DNA from: a virus
Virus record (IMG/VR): IMGVR_UViG_3300042465_003132
Coordinates: 1-29,063 of that record
DNA length: 29,063 bases
Strand: one strand, 5' to 3'
Shown: positions 1 to 6,629 of the stretch, piece after piece
How the letters are laid out: each line of letters opens with the position of its first letter
Numbering within the stretch: position 1 is the first letter of the stretch
Position numbers and translations under genes: made by a program
The notes under the pieces: generated by a model
Told to the model about the DNA's origin: nothing
The model's database searches: none
What the model saw: only the letters and a program-made list of their open reading frames with translations

Positions 1-1327
1 ATACGAGCTTGTCTGAACGCATTTGTAGTAAAGCAATGATGGCACGGTTTGGGTCCATACCAGACATAATTCCGTAGCGTACATCTACGCCGTACTCACC
101 CTTGATGTCACGAGATGGTGTGTACTTAAGAACGTAAGGTGTTCCATCATCTGAACCCTTGATAGTCTTTGGAATACCACCAAATACTTTCTCATCTGCT
201 TCAAAACATACTGAGATAAGTTCTTGGAACATACGAGCAAACTGTGCTTGTGCTGCTTTGATCTGTGTATCAAAGCCAGCCTGTAGTGCTTGAACACCGC
301 GACCTGTTACAACTGATGCGTCAATGTTACCTGAACGAGACTCTGGATAACGAGCACCAAGACGTAGTTCGCGCTCAAGTACGCCAGATTCTGTAAAGAC
401 TCCAGGTGGTAGTTCTAGCGGAACGCGACGAATACCTTGTGGGTTAGCAGAGCGCATAATTGAATCTGGACCAAGTGCTAACTCTTGTACATCCTGTGGA
501 ATAGCAATAGGTGCTTGGATAGATTTTTCTGCTGCTTGGATCTGCAATACTGCAAAGCGAGCACGAGCAAGCTGTACTGATAGAACATCATCAAACTGTC
601 CACGTGCTTCTCCATCAAGAGAAGAACGCATTACGACAGATGCCATTGCCTTACCTAAGATATTAGGCGTGCGTGATAGAACTAAGTTTTTACGCTCTGG
701 TAAATAAAGCAGGTCTTGGTCTTTGTCGTGGTACTTGACCATTGAGATATAAGGAGAAGAAAGGGCATACTGGTTTTTACCTAGGATTAGATCGTAATAC
801 TCTGGGTATTGTGAAGCCAATGTCTCTGCATCGGTAACGATGACCTGAGTAACAGACATAACGCGACCATAGCGATCTAACTCTGGATAAGTACCGAATG
901 GATTGAGCATACGGATACGAGGATTGTTGTCCTCAAAGTCCATCTCAACCATACCGATACCAAGACCGTAGGTGTTATACCAGTCTGCTGCTGTGTACAT
1001 CTGCAGTTGTAGGTCAGAGTTTGTTACATAAAAGTTTGCAATACGAGTTCTAGTATCTGCTGCCTTGCGTGCTGCATCTGAAACCATATTGGTTGCTGAG
1101 CAGTTAAATGATGGCAGTGGTGCCATTGCTTCTGCAAGATCGCGTGCTGCTACATCAATAAAGTTTGCAACTAGAGGCTTTGGGTATTCCTCTGAAAACA
1201 TTGCAGGGTAAACCTTGCTAATGTCTCCCTGACGTACAGAGAGCACATCACGCATTCTCTGGTCACGTGCAGCGTAGCGCGTTTGTAGGCGATTAACCTT
1301 GGCTACTACCTCTTTAGTTGATAACAA
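1..1327 (-). CDS. Portal protein, 3' end cut by window edge
   Basis: About 442 residues are visible and the frame is still open at base 1, so the C-terminus is missing. The portal is the dodecameric ring at the capsid vertex through which DNA enters and leaves and to which the terminase docks. The assignment rests on position just downstream of the large terminase in the same direction, on the size, and on a portal-like stretch about residues 140-155 (NPFGTYPELDRYGRV) followed by a long alpha-helical region. No ATG lies near the 5' end. I chose TTG at 1327 because TAAGGA sits 8-10 bases upstream, just after the stop of the preceding gene (MLSTKEVV start). Portal is likely; the exact family is not determined. 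Confidence 0.75.
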   Translation of the reverse strand, partial: MLSTKEVVAKVNRLQTRYAARDQRMRDVLSVRQGDISKVYPAMFSEEYPKPLVANFIDVAARDLAEAMAPLPSFNCSATNMVSDAARKAADTRTRIANFYVTNSDLQLQMYTAADWYNTYGLGIGMVEMDFEDNNPRIRMLNPFGTYPELDRYGRVMSVTQVIVTDAETLASQYPEYYDLILGKNQYALSSPYISMVKYHDKDQDLLYLPERKNLVLSRTPNILGKAMASVVMRSSLDGEARGQFDDVLSVQLARARFAVLQIQAAEKSIQAPIAIPQDVQELALGPDSIMRSANPQGIRRVPLELPPGVFTESGVLERELRLGARYPESRSGNIDASVVTGRGVQALQAGFDTQIKAAQAQFARMFQELISVCFEADEKVFGGIPKTIKGSDDGTPYVLKYTPSRDIKGEYGVDVRYGIMSGMDPNRAIIALLQMRSDKLV

Positions 1328-1337
1328 TTTTTTGTCC

Positions 1338-1682
1338 TTACTTATTTTTACGTGCTTTTAATTTTGCAATAGTCTTCTTATCGTTGTAACCCTTAAGAAT
1401 CACATCGGCATCTGAAGGTAACTTCTTGTTTCTGCTTGGAGGTGTTTGACCTTTATCAAGATAATCATTAAGACCTCTTGGCTTTGGCTTAGTAGTTATT
1501 TTTGGCTTTGGCATTGGTGCTGGCTTAACAGTTGGCTTTGTTGCTGTCTTCTTAGGAGCAGGCTTTGTAACTTCTAAAGCAATTTGTTTTTTAATCTTTT
1601 TCATTTCAGATACCGAAACACCAAATATAGTAGCAAGTTGTTTATCTGATTTACCAAAACCAAAATCTTTCATATTTTCCAT
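1338..1682 (-). CDS. Lys/Pro-rich small protein of unknown function
   Basis: A 114-residue protein. Residues 1-40 look like a small helix-turn-helix (DKQLATIFGVSVSEMKKIKK). The middle (about 40-70) is a low-complexity Lys-Pro-Ala-Thr linker with KPAPKK and KPTVKPAP motifs, and the tail is Lys/Arg-rich, ending ARKNK. It lies between a second basic protein and the portal with gaps of only a few bases, so it belongs to the terminase-portal unit. The putative helix-turn-helix and cationic linker suggest nucleic-acid contact, perhaps in packaging; this is inference. No enzyme motif is seen. Confidence 0.6.
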   Translation of the reverse strand: MENMKDFGFGKSDKQLATIFGVSVSEMKKIKKQIALEVTKPAPKKTATKPTVKPAPMPKPKITTKPKPRGLNDYLDKGQTPPSRNKKLPSDADVILKGYNDKKTIAKLKARKNK

Positions 1683-1685
1683 TAC

Positions 1686-2036
1686 TTAACCACCAATTGC
1701 TTTTCTAGCGTTTTTTGCTGCCTTCTTCTTTGCCTGAGTCTTAAGGATTCCGACCCCACGTGCAGCAGTCTTTTTTAGATCTTGGTTACGGCGTCCTTGT
1801 ACAACTTTTGCTGCTCTTCCTTCTGCAGCCGTTAAATTACGAGGCGTGTTGTACATACTTGCATCAAGTTTTTCAACTGCCGAAGCATTGCCACGAGTAC
1901 GCTTAGCAACTATATCAGCAGTCTTTACACTTACGCCTTTTGGAGCATTTGAAGAATTTATACGCTTACCAGGGTAAACTTCTTTATTCTTGGCTTTGAT
2001 TGCCTTCTCAACTTTTTTTCTTAACTCTTTAGCCAT
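1686..2036 (-). CDS. Lys/Arg/Ala-rich small basic protein, unknown function
   Basis: A 116-residue strongly basic protein starting MAKELRKKVEKAIKAKNKE. The frame is open 17 codons further upstream, but the start at 2036 has a strong AAGGAG seven bases before ATG, just after the terminase stop at 2050, so I use it. Lys, Arg and Ala dominate throughout, with a Gly-Arg-rich stretch near residues 85-100 and a Lys/Ala-rich C-terminus (KKKAAKNARKAIGG). Composition resembles a DNA-condensing or minor virion protein. Together with the next gene it makes a pair of cationic proteins between terminase and portal. No recognised domain. Confidence 0.6.
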   Translation of the reverse strand: MAKELRKKVEKAIKAKNKEVYPGKRINSSNAPKGVSVKTADIVAKRTRGNASAVEKLDASMYNTPRNLTAAEGRAAKVVQGRRNQDLKKTAARGVGILKTQAKKKAAKNARKAIGG

Positions 2037-2049
2037 TGTTATCTCCTTG

Positions 2050-3909
2050 TTAGATGAACGTACGATCTTTTTCTGCGAGCAGTTCATCTATGTTGATAAC
2101 TGTTCGTTTGCCTACCTCGTAGCGAGATAGAAAAGGGTTCTTCATATGATGGGTCTTATGCATACCTTGGTTGAGCATCTCTCGTGCTCTAATCTCACAG
2201 AACCACAGAGCCATTACCATATCGGTCTTACCCTTAGTAGTTGGCGACCACGTAATCAGTTGCTCGATAAGAGCTTTAACGTTTTCTGTTTGATCGCTAG
2301 GAAGATGGATAAGATTGTCTCTATGGTGTTTGCCGTCAAATTGCTTCGTTCCAAACAATGTTGACATACTGGCAACACCAAATCCTGAGTCCCATTTATT
2401 GTTTCCTGTGTGGTGTTCACGTAGTAGTACTCCTCGACTTGCAAGATTTTGGCGGATGCCTTCATCTTGTGTAAGGAAGGACTGAAAAGCGTTCTTCTCT
2501 ACTATCCACTCACTAGGCTGGTAGAGGGAAGTCCAATCAAAAATTAGTTGGCGTATCGCCGCAGGCGTAGGACGAGTGATCTTAATAGCATCAACGATAT
2601 AACGTTTATGAGTAGCCCTATCAACAGCGTAACAAACGACGGCTGTATCACCAACCATAGCGGGGTCAAGACCACAAATAAAAGAAAAGCCGTTGACATC
2701 GCGTGGATGGCCTGGGTTACCAGGAACCAAGCGACCTGCCTTACGCATACCATCTATGGAACCTCGCACACATACTGGATCAAAGATGGCATCATCTGAG
2801 ATATCTTGTTGTTGATAAACTAAAGCCCAAGTAGAAGCATCCATAGCTTGGCGTTCATTGTAGAGGTTACGACCATTCCATCTAGGATAGAGGCCGTCCT
2901 CATTCAAATCAGATTCTACTTGTCCATCAAAGGGAGCATCACTTGCAGGCCAGAGAGTCTCCCATTTGTCAGGGTCCTCATCTGTCTTTAGAAGCGCCGG
3001 CATAGCCAAGTATTTCCAAGGAACTAACCCGCCAGGGTAGCGGTCTTCGTTACGCAGTTCGCGGTATAAGTCCATAGCTGCAACTCTTGTACCAATGACT
3101 ACTAGTTTACCAGTAGGGTTCAAACGAGAGCGTACGTCCTGAGTTAACCAGCGAATCTGCTTTTCAAACTCATTAGCATTTTTTAAGGTAACAGCGTCGT
3201 CTACGATAATCATATCTGCACGCTTACCGTAGATCTGCCCACCGATACCAATGGCTTCGATGTTTGGATCTTTTTCACTGGACTCACGTAGCTCGGTACC
3301 GAAGGTAACACGGGTAGCCTGCCAGGAAGCTGACTTAGAGTTAAACCCTACGCCAGCGGCATAAGCGCTCTGGAGGTCTTCATACATAGGATGAGTCAGG
3401 CGTTGCTTGATGGCGTAGAGAAAGTCTGCAGCTAACTGCTGGGTTTGTGAAACAATCAAAACTCTAAAGTTGGGGTTACGTACTACCTGCCACGTTACAT
3501 AGTCAACCGTGATCGTAATTGACTTGGCGTGGTTGGGCGGGATGTTCAAAAGAATTCTATTGGAAGCTAGCCCTGGCTCATACTTCATAGAAGGGTGTAG
3601 CCAGCCTGGCTCTCTACCTTCGATCATATCCACAAGGTTCTGCTGGTGTGGGAATGTCTTAGAGTGGAGGAACTTTTGGCGAAACTCTGCAAAGGTGAGG
3701 TCGTGTACATCGCCGTCTTGGAACTGCTTATCCTTTAGCCCAAGGCGTGTTCTGTCAACCTTGTCTGTAAAAATCTTATCTGTGCGACGGTAGTACTCAT
3801 AGGTCTTAATGGATTTACCGGCGGAGGCGCAAGCCTGCTCAATGGTCATACCCTCTGCTACACAGCCAAGGATAATTCTCTTGGCAATGTCTGCGCTGTT
3901 ATCAGCCAT
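2050..3909 (-). CDS. terL: Terminase large subunit (packaging ATPase/nuclease)
   Basis: A 619-residue motor that powers DNA translocation into the prohead and cuts the concatemer. Residues 15-42 form a helix-turn-helix-like segment. The ATPase has a Walker A-like loop PPNHAKS at 124-130, a Walker B strand MIIVDD at 233-238, and coupling motif VVIGTR at 270-275. The RNase H-like nuclease starts at about 408 with FICGLDPAMVGDTAVV (acidic residue D415), then WIVEKNAF with E471. All expected parts are present and the length is ordinary for phages with an N-terminal helix-turn-helix. The ATG at 3909 overlaps the stop of the upstream 54-residue gene by 8 bases. No separate small terminase is obvious; the N-terminal helix-turn-helix or the small upstream gene may cover DNA recognition. 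Confidence 0.93.
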   Translation of the reverse strand: MADNSADIAKRIILGCVAEGMTIEQACASAGKSIKTYEYYRRTDKIFTDKVDRTRLGLKDKQFQDGDVHDLTFAEFRQKFLHSKTFPHQQNLVDMIEGREPGWLHPSMKYEPGLASNRILLNIPPNHAKSITITVDYVTWQVVRNPNFRVLIVSQTQQLAADFLYAIKQRLTHPMYEDLQSAYAAGVGFNSKSASWQATRVTFGTELRESSEKDPNIEAIGIGGQIYGKRADMIIVDDAVTLKNANEFEKQIRWLTQDVRSRLNPTGKLVVIGTRVAAMDLYRELRNEDRYPGGLVPWKYLAMPALLKTDEDPDKWETLWPASDAPFDGQVESDLNEDGLYPRWNGRNLYNERQAMDASTWALVYQQQDISDDAIFDPVCVRGSIDGMRKAGRLVPGNPGHPRDVNGFSFICGLDPAMVGDTAVVCYAVDRATHKRYIVDAIKITRPTPAAIRQLIFDWTSLYQPSEWIVEKNAFQSFLTQDEGIRQNLASRGVLLREHHTGNNKWDSGFGVASMSTLFGTKQFDGKHHRDNLIHLPSDQTENVKALIEQLITWSPTTKGKTDMVMALWFCEIRAREMLNQGMHKTHHMKNPFLSRYEVGKRTVINIDELLAEKDRTFI

Positions 3910-4066
3910 TGGATGCCCGTCTCATTTCTTCTACTAGTATTGCTGCCGCGATTTGGCGGCGCATTTCTAAGCGACGGGATTCTCGCTCTTGCTTGTACTG
4001 TTTCCGAAATTTCCTACTGGAGGTAGCGCGAAGGTATAACTGCTCTTCTGTGTAGTTACGTATCAT
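3902..4066 (-). CDS. 54-residue Arg/Gln/Glu-rich protein upstream of terminase
   Basis: Starts MIRNYTEEQLYLRATSS and ends EEMRRASNG. From about residue 18 on it is nearly all charged (KFRKQYKQERESRRLEMRRQ), predicted as one long amphipathic helix. Its TGA overlaps the terminase ATG (ATGGCTGA), which suggests translational coupling. It is the first gene of the leftward terminase-portal unit. It could be a reduced small-terminase-like partner by position, but nothing in the sequence proves this. No strong ribosome binding site is seen, so the start is tentative. Confidence 0.5.
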   Translation of the reverse strand: MIRNYTEEQLYLRATSSRKFRKQYKQERESRRLEMRRQIAAAILVEEMRRASNG

Positions 4067-4113
4067 CGGCGCGGATGCTCATTTCTTATACACGAGGCGC
4101 GTAGGCCTCGGCC

Positions 4114-4270
4114 GGAATCAAAGATTCCTTTACTAGGTTGAGTGTGATCTTCCTATTAGAGATAGAGCTATCCCCACTAAAAGTACTGGGCAGATCGGGC
4201 TTAACGCCCGAAGGAGCCACAGCGAACTGAGGGGTAAGTCAGTACTCGGCCTAGGGGCCTCGTAGAGGCC
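4114..4270. other. Cluster of perfect hairpins, possible structured RNA or leader
   Basis: Four stems lie in about 160 bases. GGAATC-AAA-GATTCC is at 4114-4128. An outer stem AGTACTG (4182-4188) pairs with CAGTACT (4240-4246) and encloses CGGGC-TTAAC-GCCCG (4196-4210). GGCCTC-GTA-GAGGCC is at 4256-4270. A long-range closing stem around an inner hairpin is more typical of a folded RNA than of random sequence. It could be the leader of the leftward terminase mRNA, a small RNA, or structured DNA at an origin. I could not match it to a known riboswitch class. Confidence 0.4.
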
Positions 4271-4312
4271 AACCAAGGGTCGTAAAACATACTCTCCCCG
4301 TTTTACTCCCCT

Positions 4313-4323
4313 ACTATATATAA
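4313..4323 (-). promoter_or_regulatory. Putative -10 element for leftward terminase unit
   Basis: Reading leftward, TATAGT (4318-4313) is one base from TATAAT and lies in an AT-rich TTATATATAGT run. No good -35 box lies 16-18 bases upstream (TCCAGC is there instead), as in activator-dependent promoters. The GlxR/CRP-like palindrome centred at 4365.5 would be about 60 bases upstream of the predicted start near 4306, close to the classic class I activator position. A second identical TATATATAAG box at 4375-4384 could serve rightward transcription. Assigned by pattern only. Confidence 0.35.
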
Positions 4324-4357
4324 GGCAGGAAATATGCTGGATTTCTCGTTTTACTGA

Positions 4358-4373
4358 TGTGAGTTACATCACA
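4358..4373. promoter_or_regulatory. GlxR/CRP-family operator, perfect consensus
   Basis: The 16 bases TGTGAGTTACATCACA match TGTGA-N6-TCACA exactly, and also the stricter actinobacterial GlxR form with TA at the centre of the spacer. GlxR/CRP are host cAMP-responsive regulators. The site lies between two TATATATAAG boxes in the divergent control region. For the leftward -10 at 4318-4313 it is at an activating distance; for the rightward box at 4375-4384 it would overlap the -35 region and probably repress. The site is seen directly; its use by host protein is inference. Confidence 0.55.
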
Positions 4374-4560
4374 GTATATATAAGTGCTGGTCAGAGGCTA
4401 TATTGGCAGCTTTGACTTTAGCAAATATTTTTTGTTGGGGAGTAACTGGCACACCGCGCTGGATTTTAGCAATGGGGGGTCACCGTCACCGTGAGGGTTA
4501 GACATCTGACGGGCTATTGTCTAGTTAGTTAGAAAAGATAGAGAGGCCGACTACCGTATC

Positions 4561-4701
4561 GGCTACCCCTAACCCTTAACCCTTATTCTATTTAATAACT
4601 AATCCGGCAGACATAGGCAAGGCCTAACCCATAGCCTTAACTGTTAGCCCTATCGGCTAGCTGTATCGGTTAGCGATCTAGGCCTACCGAATAGCCCTAA
4701 C
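4561..4701. repeat. Degenerate direct repeats with 60-bp spacing
   Basis: Segments starting at 4621 and 4681 share 17 of 21 bases (GGCCTA, then ATAGCCYTAAC at the 3' side), exactly 60 bp apart. A third, related segment begins at 4561 (GGCTACCCCTAACCCTTAAC) if one gap is allowed. Between them are three TATCGGYTA copies (near 4557, 4651 and 4664), and the palindromes GCTAGC and TAGGCCTA. The spacing is close to six helical turns, so bound proteins would lie on the same DNA face. Iteron-like origin or operator array are the main options. Confidence 0.4.
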
Positions 4702-4749
4702 ACCTTAGACATAATGACCCCTAATTGTCCACTATGTTTAGAGCTAAGA

Positions 4750-4782
4750 CACCTAAATAAATAAGCTCTTAGGTGCTTGACA
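4750..4782 (+). promoter_or_regulatory. Inverted repeat next to a consensus -35 box
   Basis: CACCTAA (4750-4756) and TTAGGTG (4769-4775) form a perfect 7-bp inverted repeat with a 12-base spacer, followed one base later by a perfect TTGACA (4777-4782). The -10 region is weak: candidates TTAAGT or TAAGTT lie 18-19 bases downstream. Reading rightward this would drive the small-gene block starting at 4859, with the inverted repeat as an adjoining operator. The -35 match is good and the -10 match poor, so confidence is low. Confidence 0.35.
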
Positions 4783-4813
4783 TCTATAGGGGATAGTACG
4801 TTAAGTTTATCCC

Positions 4814-4843
4814 ATTGGAGAATACCTACCTAAAAGCTCCAAT
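4814..4843 (+). other. Hairpin just upstream of first rightward start codon
   Basis: ATTGGAG (4814-4820) pairs with CTCCAAT (4837-4843) around a 16-base loop and ends 15 bases before the ATG at 4859. That start lacks a clear purine-rich ribosome site, and the GGAG of the upstream arm is locked in the stem. The hairpin could control initiation of the rightward block or bring GGAG nearer to the start. Confidence 0.35.
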
Positions 4844-4858
4844 AGATAAGAGTATGAA

Positions 4859-5095
4859 ATGGAACTACAGTTAAAGACAGCTATCAATGATGAATTGACT
4901 AGCTATGTATTCGGATACCCTTTCGGCATTGAAAAGATCGCGCCACGTGATTATGTAGTCTTCCGCGAATTCGGGTCACGTCGTATTTACTTACGTGTTG
5001 AGAGCTTTACATCTAAAGAGCAAGCAAAAGCCTATTTATCCCCAATCGTAGAAAAGTACAGCAACTCAATCATTACAGCGTTAGTGGCTAACTAA
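4859..5095 (+). CDS. 78-residue protein of unknown function, first gene of rightward block
   Basis: Starts MELQLKTAINDELTSYVFGY. It appears to be a small alpha/beta protein with strands around DYVVFREFG and RIYLRVESF, then a helix (SKEQAKAYLSPIVEKYSNS). No Cys and no membrane segment. A nearby ATG at 4854 runs into a stop after six codons, so 4859 is used despite a weak ribosome site. Its TAA overlaps the next ATG (TAATG). As the first gene after the control region it is probably expressed early. Not recognised. Confidence 0.6.
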   Translation: MELQLKTAINDELTSYVFGYPFGIEKIAPRDYVVFREFGSRRIYLRVESFTSKEQAKAYLSPIVEKYSNSIITALVAN

Positions 5096-5271
5096 TGAAC
5101 ATTCAAGAGCTAGGCATTGACAGCTACGACATCAAGCGCAGACAAGACACAATCTCCGAAACGTGGAGCTGGTGTCTTCATCTAGTCTCCGGCATTACTT
5201 TCGCCGGAGCTAGCACATCGTATGAAAAGGCCTTACAGTCAATCCAAAACTACGCAGGAAAGGTAAACTAA
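5095..5271 (+). CDS. 58-residue protein of unknown function
   Basis: Starts MNIQELGIDSYDIKRRQD and ends IQNYAGKVN. It is joined to both neighbours by TAATG overlaps, so its reading frame fits exactly between two starts and stops, which supports it as a real gene. The C-terminal half resembles a beta-hairpin plus helix (SGITFAGASTSYEKALQSI). The layout, with a short strand pair and a final helix containing an A-x-x-x-I face, echoes the preceding protein. The two may be distant relatives, but this is only an impression. Confidence 0.6.
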   Translation: MNIQELGIDSYDIKRRQDTISETWSWCLHLVSGITFAGASTSYEKALQSIQNYAGKVN

Positions 5272-5726
5272 TGAACAGCACACTAATCAAGCAAGCACTA
5301 AGTGAAATCACACAAGAATCTATGACTAATGGCTCTATGAGCTCATTATGGGAAATGTTGCCGGATTACGTCGCTGGCTCTCAATGGGTAGGCGAGATCG
5401 TAGACCTAGCCGAACAGCTCTCCGATTACTTTACAGACGGAGAAGATGTAGAAGACTACAAGCTCTCCGATTACTGTGCGGAGATAGCAGACTGTGAGAC
5501 TCAAGACTATTACAGCAACATTAACAAGCGTGTGCAAGAGCTGTCATTATGGGCATACCCTACCCTAGATGACAGCGTGGCAGAATTAGGTACCTATAAC
5601 GCCGGAACTATAACAAGCCTTAATAGTCTTTATCTGTACTGTGCTATGCGTGAGAGCCTAGACAGTATCGCCGGCTATGTGGCTAGACGTGTAGAGGAGC
5701 AAGAGGAAGAGCTGGCTAATGCGTAA
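5271..5726 (+). CDS. 151-residue acidic protein of unknown function
   Basis: Predicted all-helical and strongly acidic (LSDYFTDGEDVEDYKLSDY at about residues 49-67; EEQEEELANA at the C-terminus). Two near repeats, LSDYFTDGED and LSDYCAEIAD, sit about 15 residues apart. Three other Cys are scattered without zinc-ribbon spacing. The N-terminal helix (TLIKQALSEITQESM) is amphipathic. It overlaps the next gene by 8 bases. Small acidic early phage proteins often mimic DNA or bind host enzymes; that is a possibility only. Confidence 0.6.
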   Translation: MNSTLIKQALSEITQESMTNGSMSSLWEMLPDYVAGSQWVGEIVDLAEQLSDYFTDGEDVEDYKLSDYCAEIADCETQDYYSNINKRVQELSLWAYPTLDDSVAELGTYNAGTITSLNSLYLYCAMRESLDSIAGYVARRVEEQEEELANA

Positions 5727-5868
5727 ACCTAACTACACACTACGCAGAATAGTAGTCGGAGCTCTTGTCTTCGCTTTCATTTATTTAATCGCTGGCTATC
5801 TATGGTGGACAGGGCAAGGATTTTGCCTAGGCTCAATGACTAAATGCGTGGGAGATTTCACTAGGTAG
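5719..5868 (+). CDS. 49-residue single-pass membrane protein
   Basis: Starts MRKPNYTLRRIVVGAL. A basic N-terminus (Arg/Lys at 2, 3, 9, 10) precedes one hydrophobic helix at about residues 11-31 (IVVGALVFAFIYLIAGYLWW), then a short outside tail with two Cys (GFCLG, TKCVG) that could form a disulfide. By the positive-inside rule the N-terminus is cytoplasmic. Its ATG is inside the last codons of the upstream gene. Function unknown; a small membrane effector or holin-like protein are possible. Confidence 0.6.
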   Translation: MRKPNYTLRRIVVGALVFAFIYLIAGYLWWTGQGFCLGSMTKCVGDFTR

Positions 5869-5876
5869 GTGACTGT

Positions 5877-5904
5877 CTCTCCCTTGCTTTCGGGTAAGGG
5901 AGAG
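5877..5904 (+). terminator. Strong intercistronic hairpin without U-tract
   Basis: CTCTCCCTT (5877-5885) pairs perfectly with AAGGGAGAG (5896-5904) around a 10-base loop. No T-run follows, so it is a poor intrinsic terminator; it may protect mRNA ends, cause partial termination or mark a processing site. It sits in the only real gap (about 75 bases) inside the rightward block and splits three larger genes from the run of microgenes. Confidence 0.4.
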
Positions 5905-5943
5905 GGAGCCGGTACCTAGCCGGACAAGGAAAGAGGAGGAGCT

Positions 5944-6048
5944 ATGAAAGAAGACCTAGACCTACGCATTGCCTACACCGTACGCTTAAATGCTAAGGGT
6001 AGGGGCTCTATAGAGTACATCTACGAAGAAGAGGAGGAGAGCAAGTGA
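5944..6048 (+). CDS. 34-residue acidic-tailed peptide
   Basis: Starts MKEDLDLRIAYTVRLNAKG and ends EEEEESK. An AAAGAGGAGGAGC ribosome site precedes the ATG with good spacing, one of the strongest in the block. The glutamate run at the C-terminus is encoded by GAAGAAGAGGAGGAGAG, which also acts as the ribosome site of the next gene (GTG at 6045, overlapping by 4 bases). Function unknown. Confidence 0.5.
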   Translation: MKEDLDLRIAYTVRLNAKGRGSIEYIYEEEEESK

Positions 6049-6218
6049 GTGAACTAGAACAATTCTTAAATGTAGAAGCAGAGTGGGTATTGGAGAGATT
6101 AAGTACCGGAACGGAAAGTAACGACAGGAATTACTATCAAGGCAGACTAGATCAGCTCGCGCAAGTGAGACGATACTTAGGGCAACCTCAGATTATGAAA
6201 GAGAGGGAGAGCGCGTGA
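6045..6218 (+). CDS. 57-residue helical protein of unknown function
   Basis: GTG start within GTGA overlapping the previous stop. Sequence MSELEQFLNVEAEWVLERL then a second helix (YYQGRLDQLAQVRRYLGQ) suggests a helical hairpin. It ends KERESA, whose codons GAGAGGGAGAGC supply the ribosome site for the following gene. The helix-hairpin shape would fit a small dimeric adaptor, but nothing specific is recognised. Confidence 0.55.
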   Translation: MSELEQFLNVEAEWVLERLSTGTESNDRNYYQGRLDQLAQVRRYLGQPQIMKERESA

Positions 6219-6361
6219 GCGCCAGGGTTAAGGCTCCTACTATTCTGCGCTTAGTAGATAGTGGAGAAGTAGTAGGAGAGTGTGATCTTACTGAAGCCAG
6301 GGCCAAGGCTATTGTGAAGGCTTACGCGTTAGCTGGCTTAACAGTGGAAGCGGTAGCGTAA
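6215..6361 (+). CDS. 48-residue protein of unknown function
   Basis: GTG start overlapping the previous TGA by 4 bases. MSARVKAPTILRLVDSGEVV is a beta-hairpin-like start, followed by one helix (LTEARAKAIVKAYALAGL). Ends VEAVA. Mixed strand-helix layout with no Cys. TAATG links it to the next gene. Confidence 0.5.
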   Translation: MSARVKAPTILRLVDSGEVVGECDLTEARAKAIVKAYALAGLTVEAVA

Positions 6362-6513
6362 TGGATAAGTGTAGATACTGTGGGCTACGCGGGTTAGTGC
6401 TGTCCACTATTAATGCAGACTATTCTTGCGAGCACTGTGGACAATGGCAAGAAGCCATACTCAATAGCGCGTGGGAGATCATAGATTATGAGAGAGAGGG
6501 CGCGAGCAAATGA
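6361..6513 (+). CDS. 50-residue zinc-ribbon microprotein
   Basis: Starts MDKCRYCGLRGLVLSTINA. Two CxxC knuckles, C4-x2-C7 and C23-x2-C26 (CEHCGQW), 15 residues apart, are the layout of a rubredoxin-type zinc ribbon. A helix follows (WQEAILNSAWEIIDYERE). It ends EREGASK, whose codons carry GAGAGAGGGCG, the ribosome site for the next gene. Such ribbons bind nucleic acid or protein partners; the target is unknown. Confidence 0.6.
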   Translation: MDKCRYCGLRGLVLSTINADYSCEHCGQWQEAILNSAWEIIDYEREGASK

Positions 6514-6629
6514 GCTACGGTAGATGTTGGGTATGCGGTAGAGTAATGAGTGGCGATAGCCAAACAGTAGAGGGCAAGGTCACGTGCGACGGGTGCGGTT
6601 GGGTATCAGGTAAGGACGGGAGTTACTAA
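6510..6629 (+). CDS. 39-residue zinc-ribbon microprotein
   Basis: MSYGRCWVCGRVMSGDSQTV is followed by KVTCDGCGWVSGKDGSY. The knuckles are C6-x2-C9 and C26-x2-C29. There is almost nothing beyond the ribbon, so this is close to the minimum size for a stable zinc fold. Four-base ATGA overlap upstream, TAATG downstream. Function unknown. Confidence 0.6.
   Translation: MSYGRCWVCGRVMSGDSQTVEGKVTCDGCGWVSGKDGSY

Larger units (their letters stand above)
4067..4858. promoter_or_regulatory. Large intergenic region between divergent gene blocks
   Basis: This is the only gene-free stretch over 300 bases. It separates the leftward terminase unit from the rightward small-gene block and must hold promoters for both. 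I see a hairpin cluster (4114-4270), two identical TATATATAAG boxes (4315-4324 and 4375-4384), a perfect GlxR/CRP-type palindrome (4358-4373), related C-rich TAAC-containing repeats 60 bp apart (4561-4701), an inverted repeat beside a TTGACA (4750-4782) and a hairpin just before the first rightward start (4814-4843). No convincing protein, tRNA or CRISPR is present. It is the best candidate in the window for a replication origin as well. Confidence 0.7.

Noticed and set aside
3509-3793. Rightward frame inside terminase.
   Set aside because: Antisense to the ATPase domain; no support.
4563-4585. Telomere-like CCCTAACCCTTAACCCTTA run.
   Set aside because: Too short for a telomere and degenerate; better seen as part of the 60-bp repeats.
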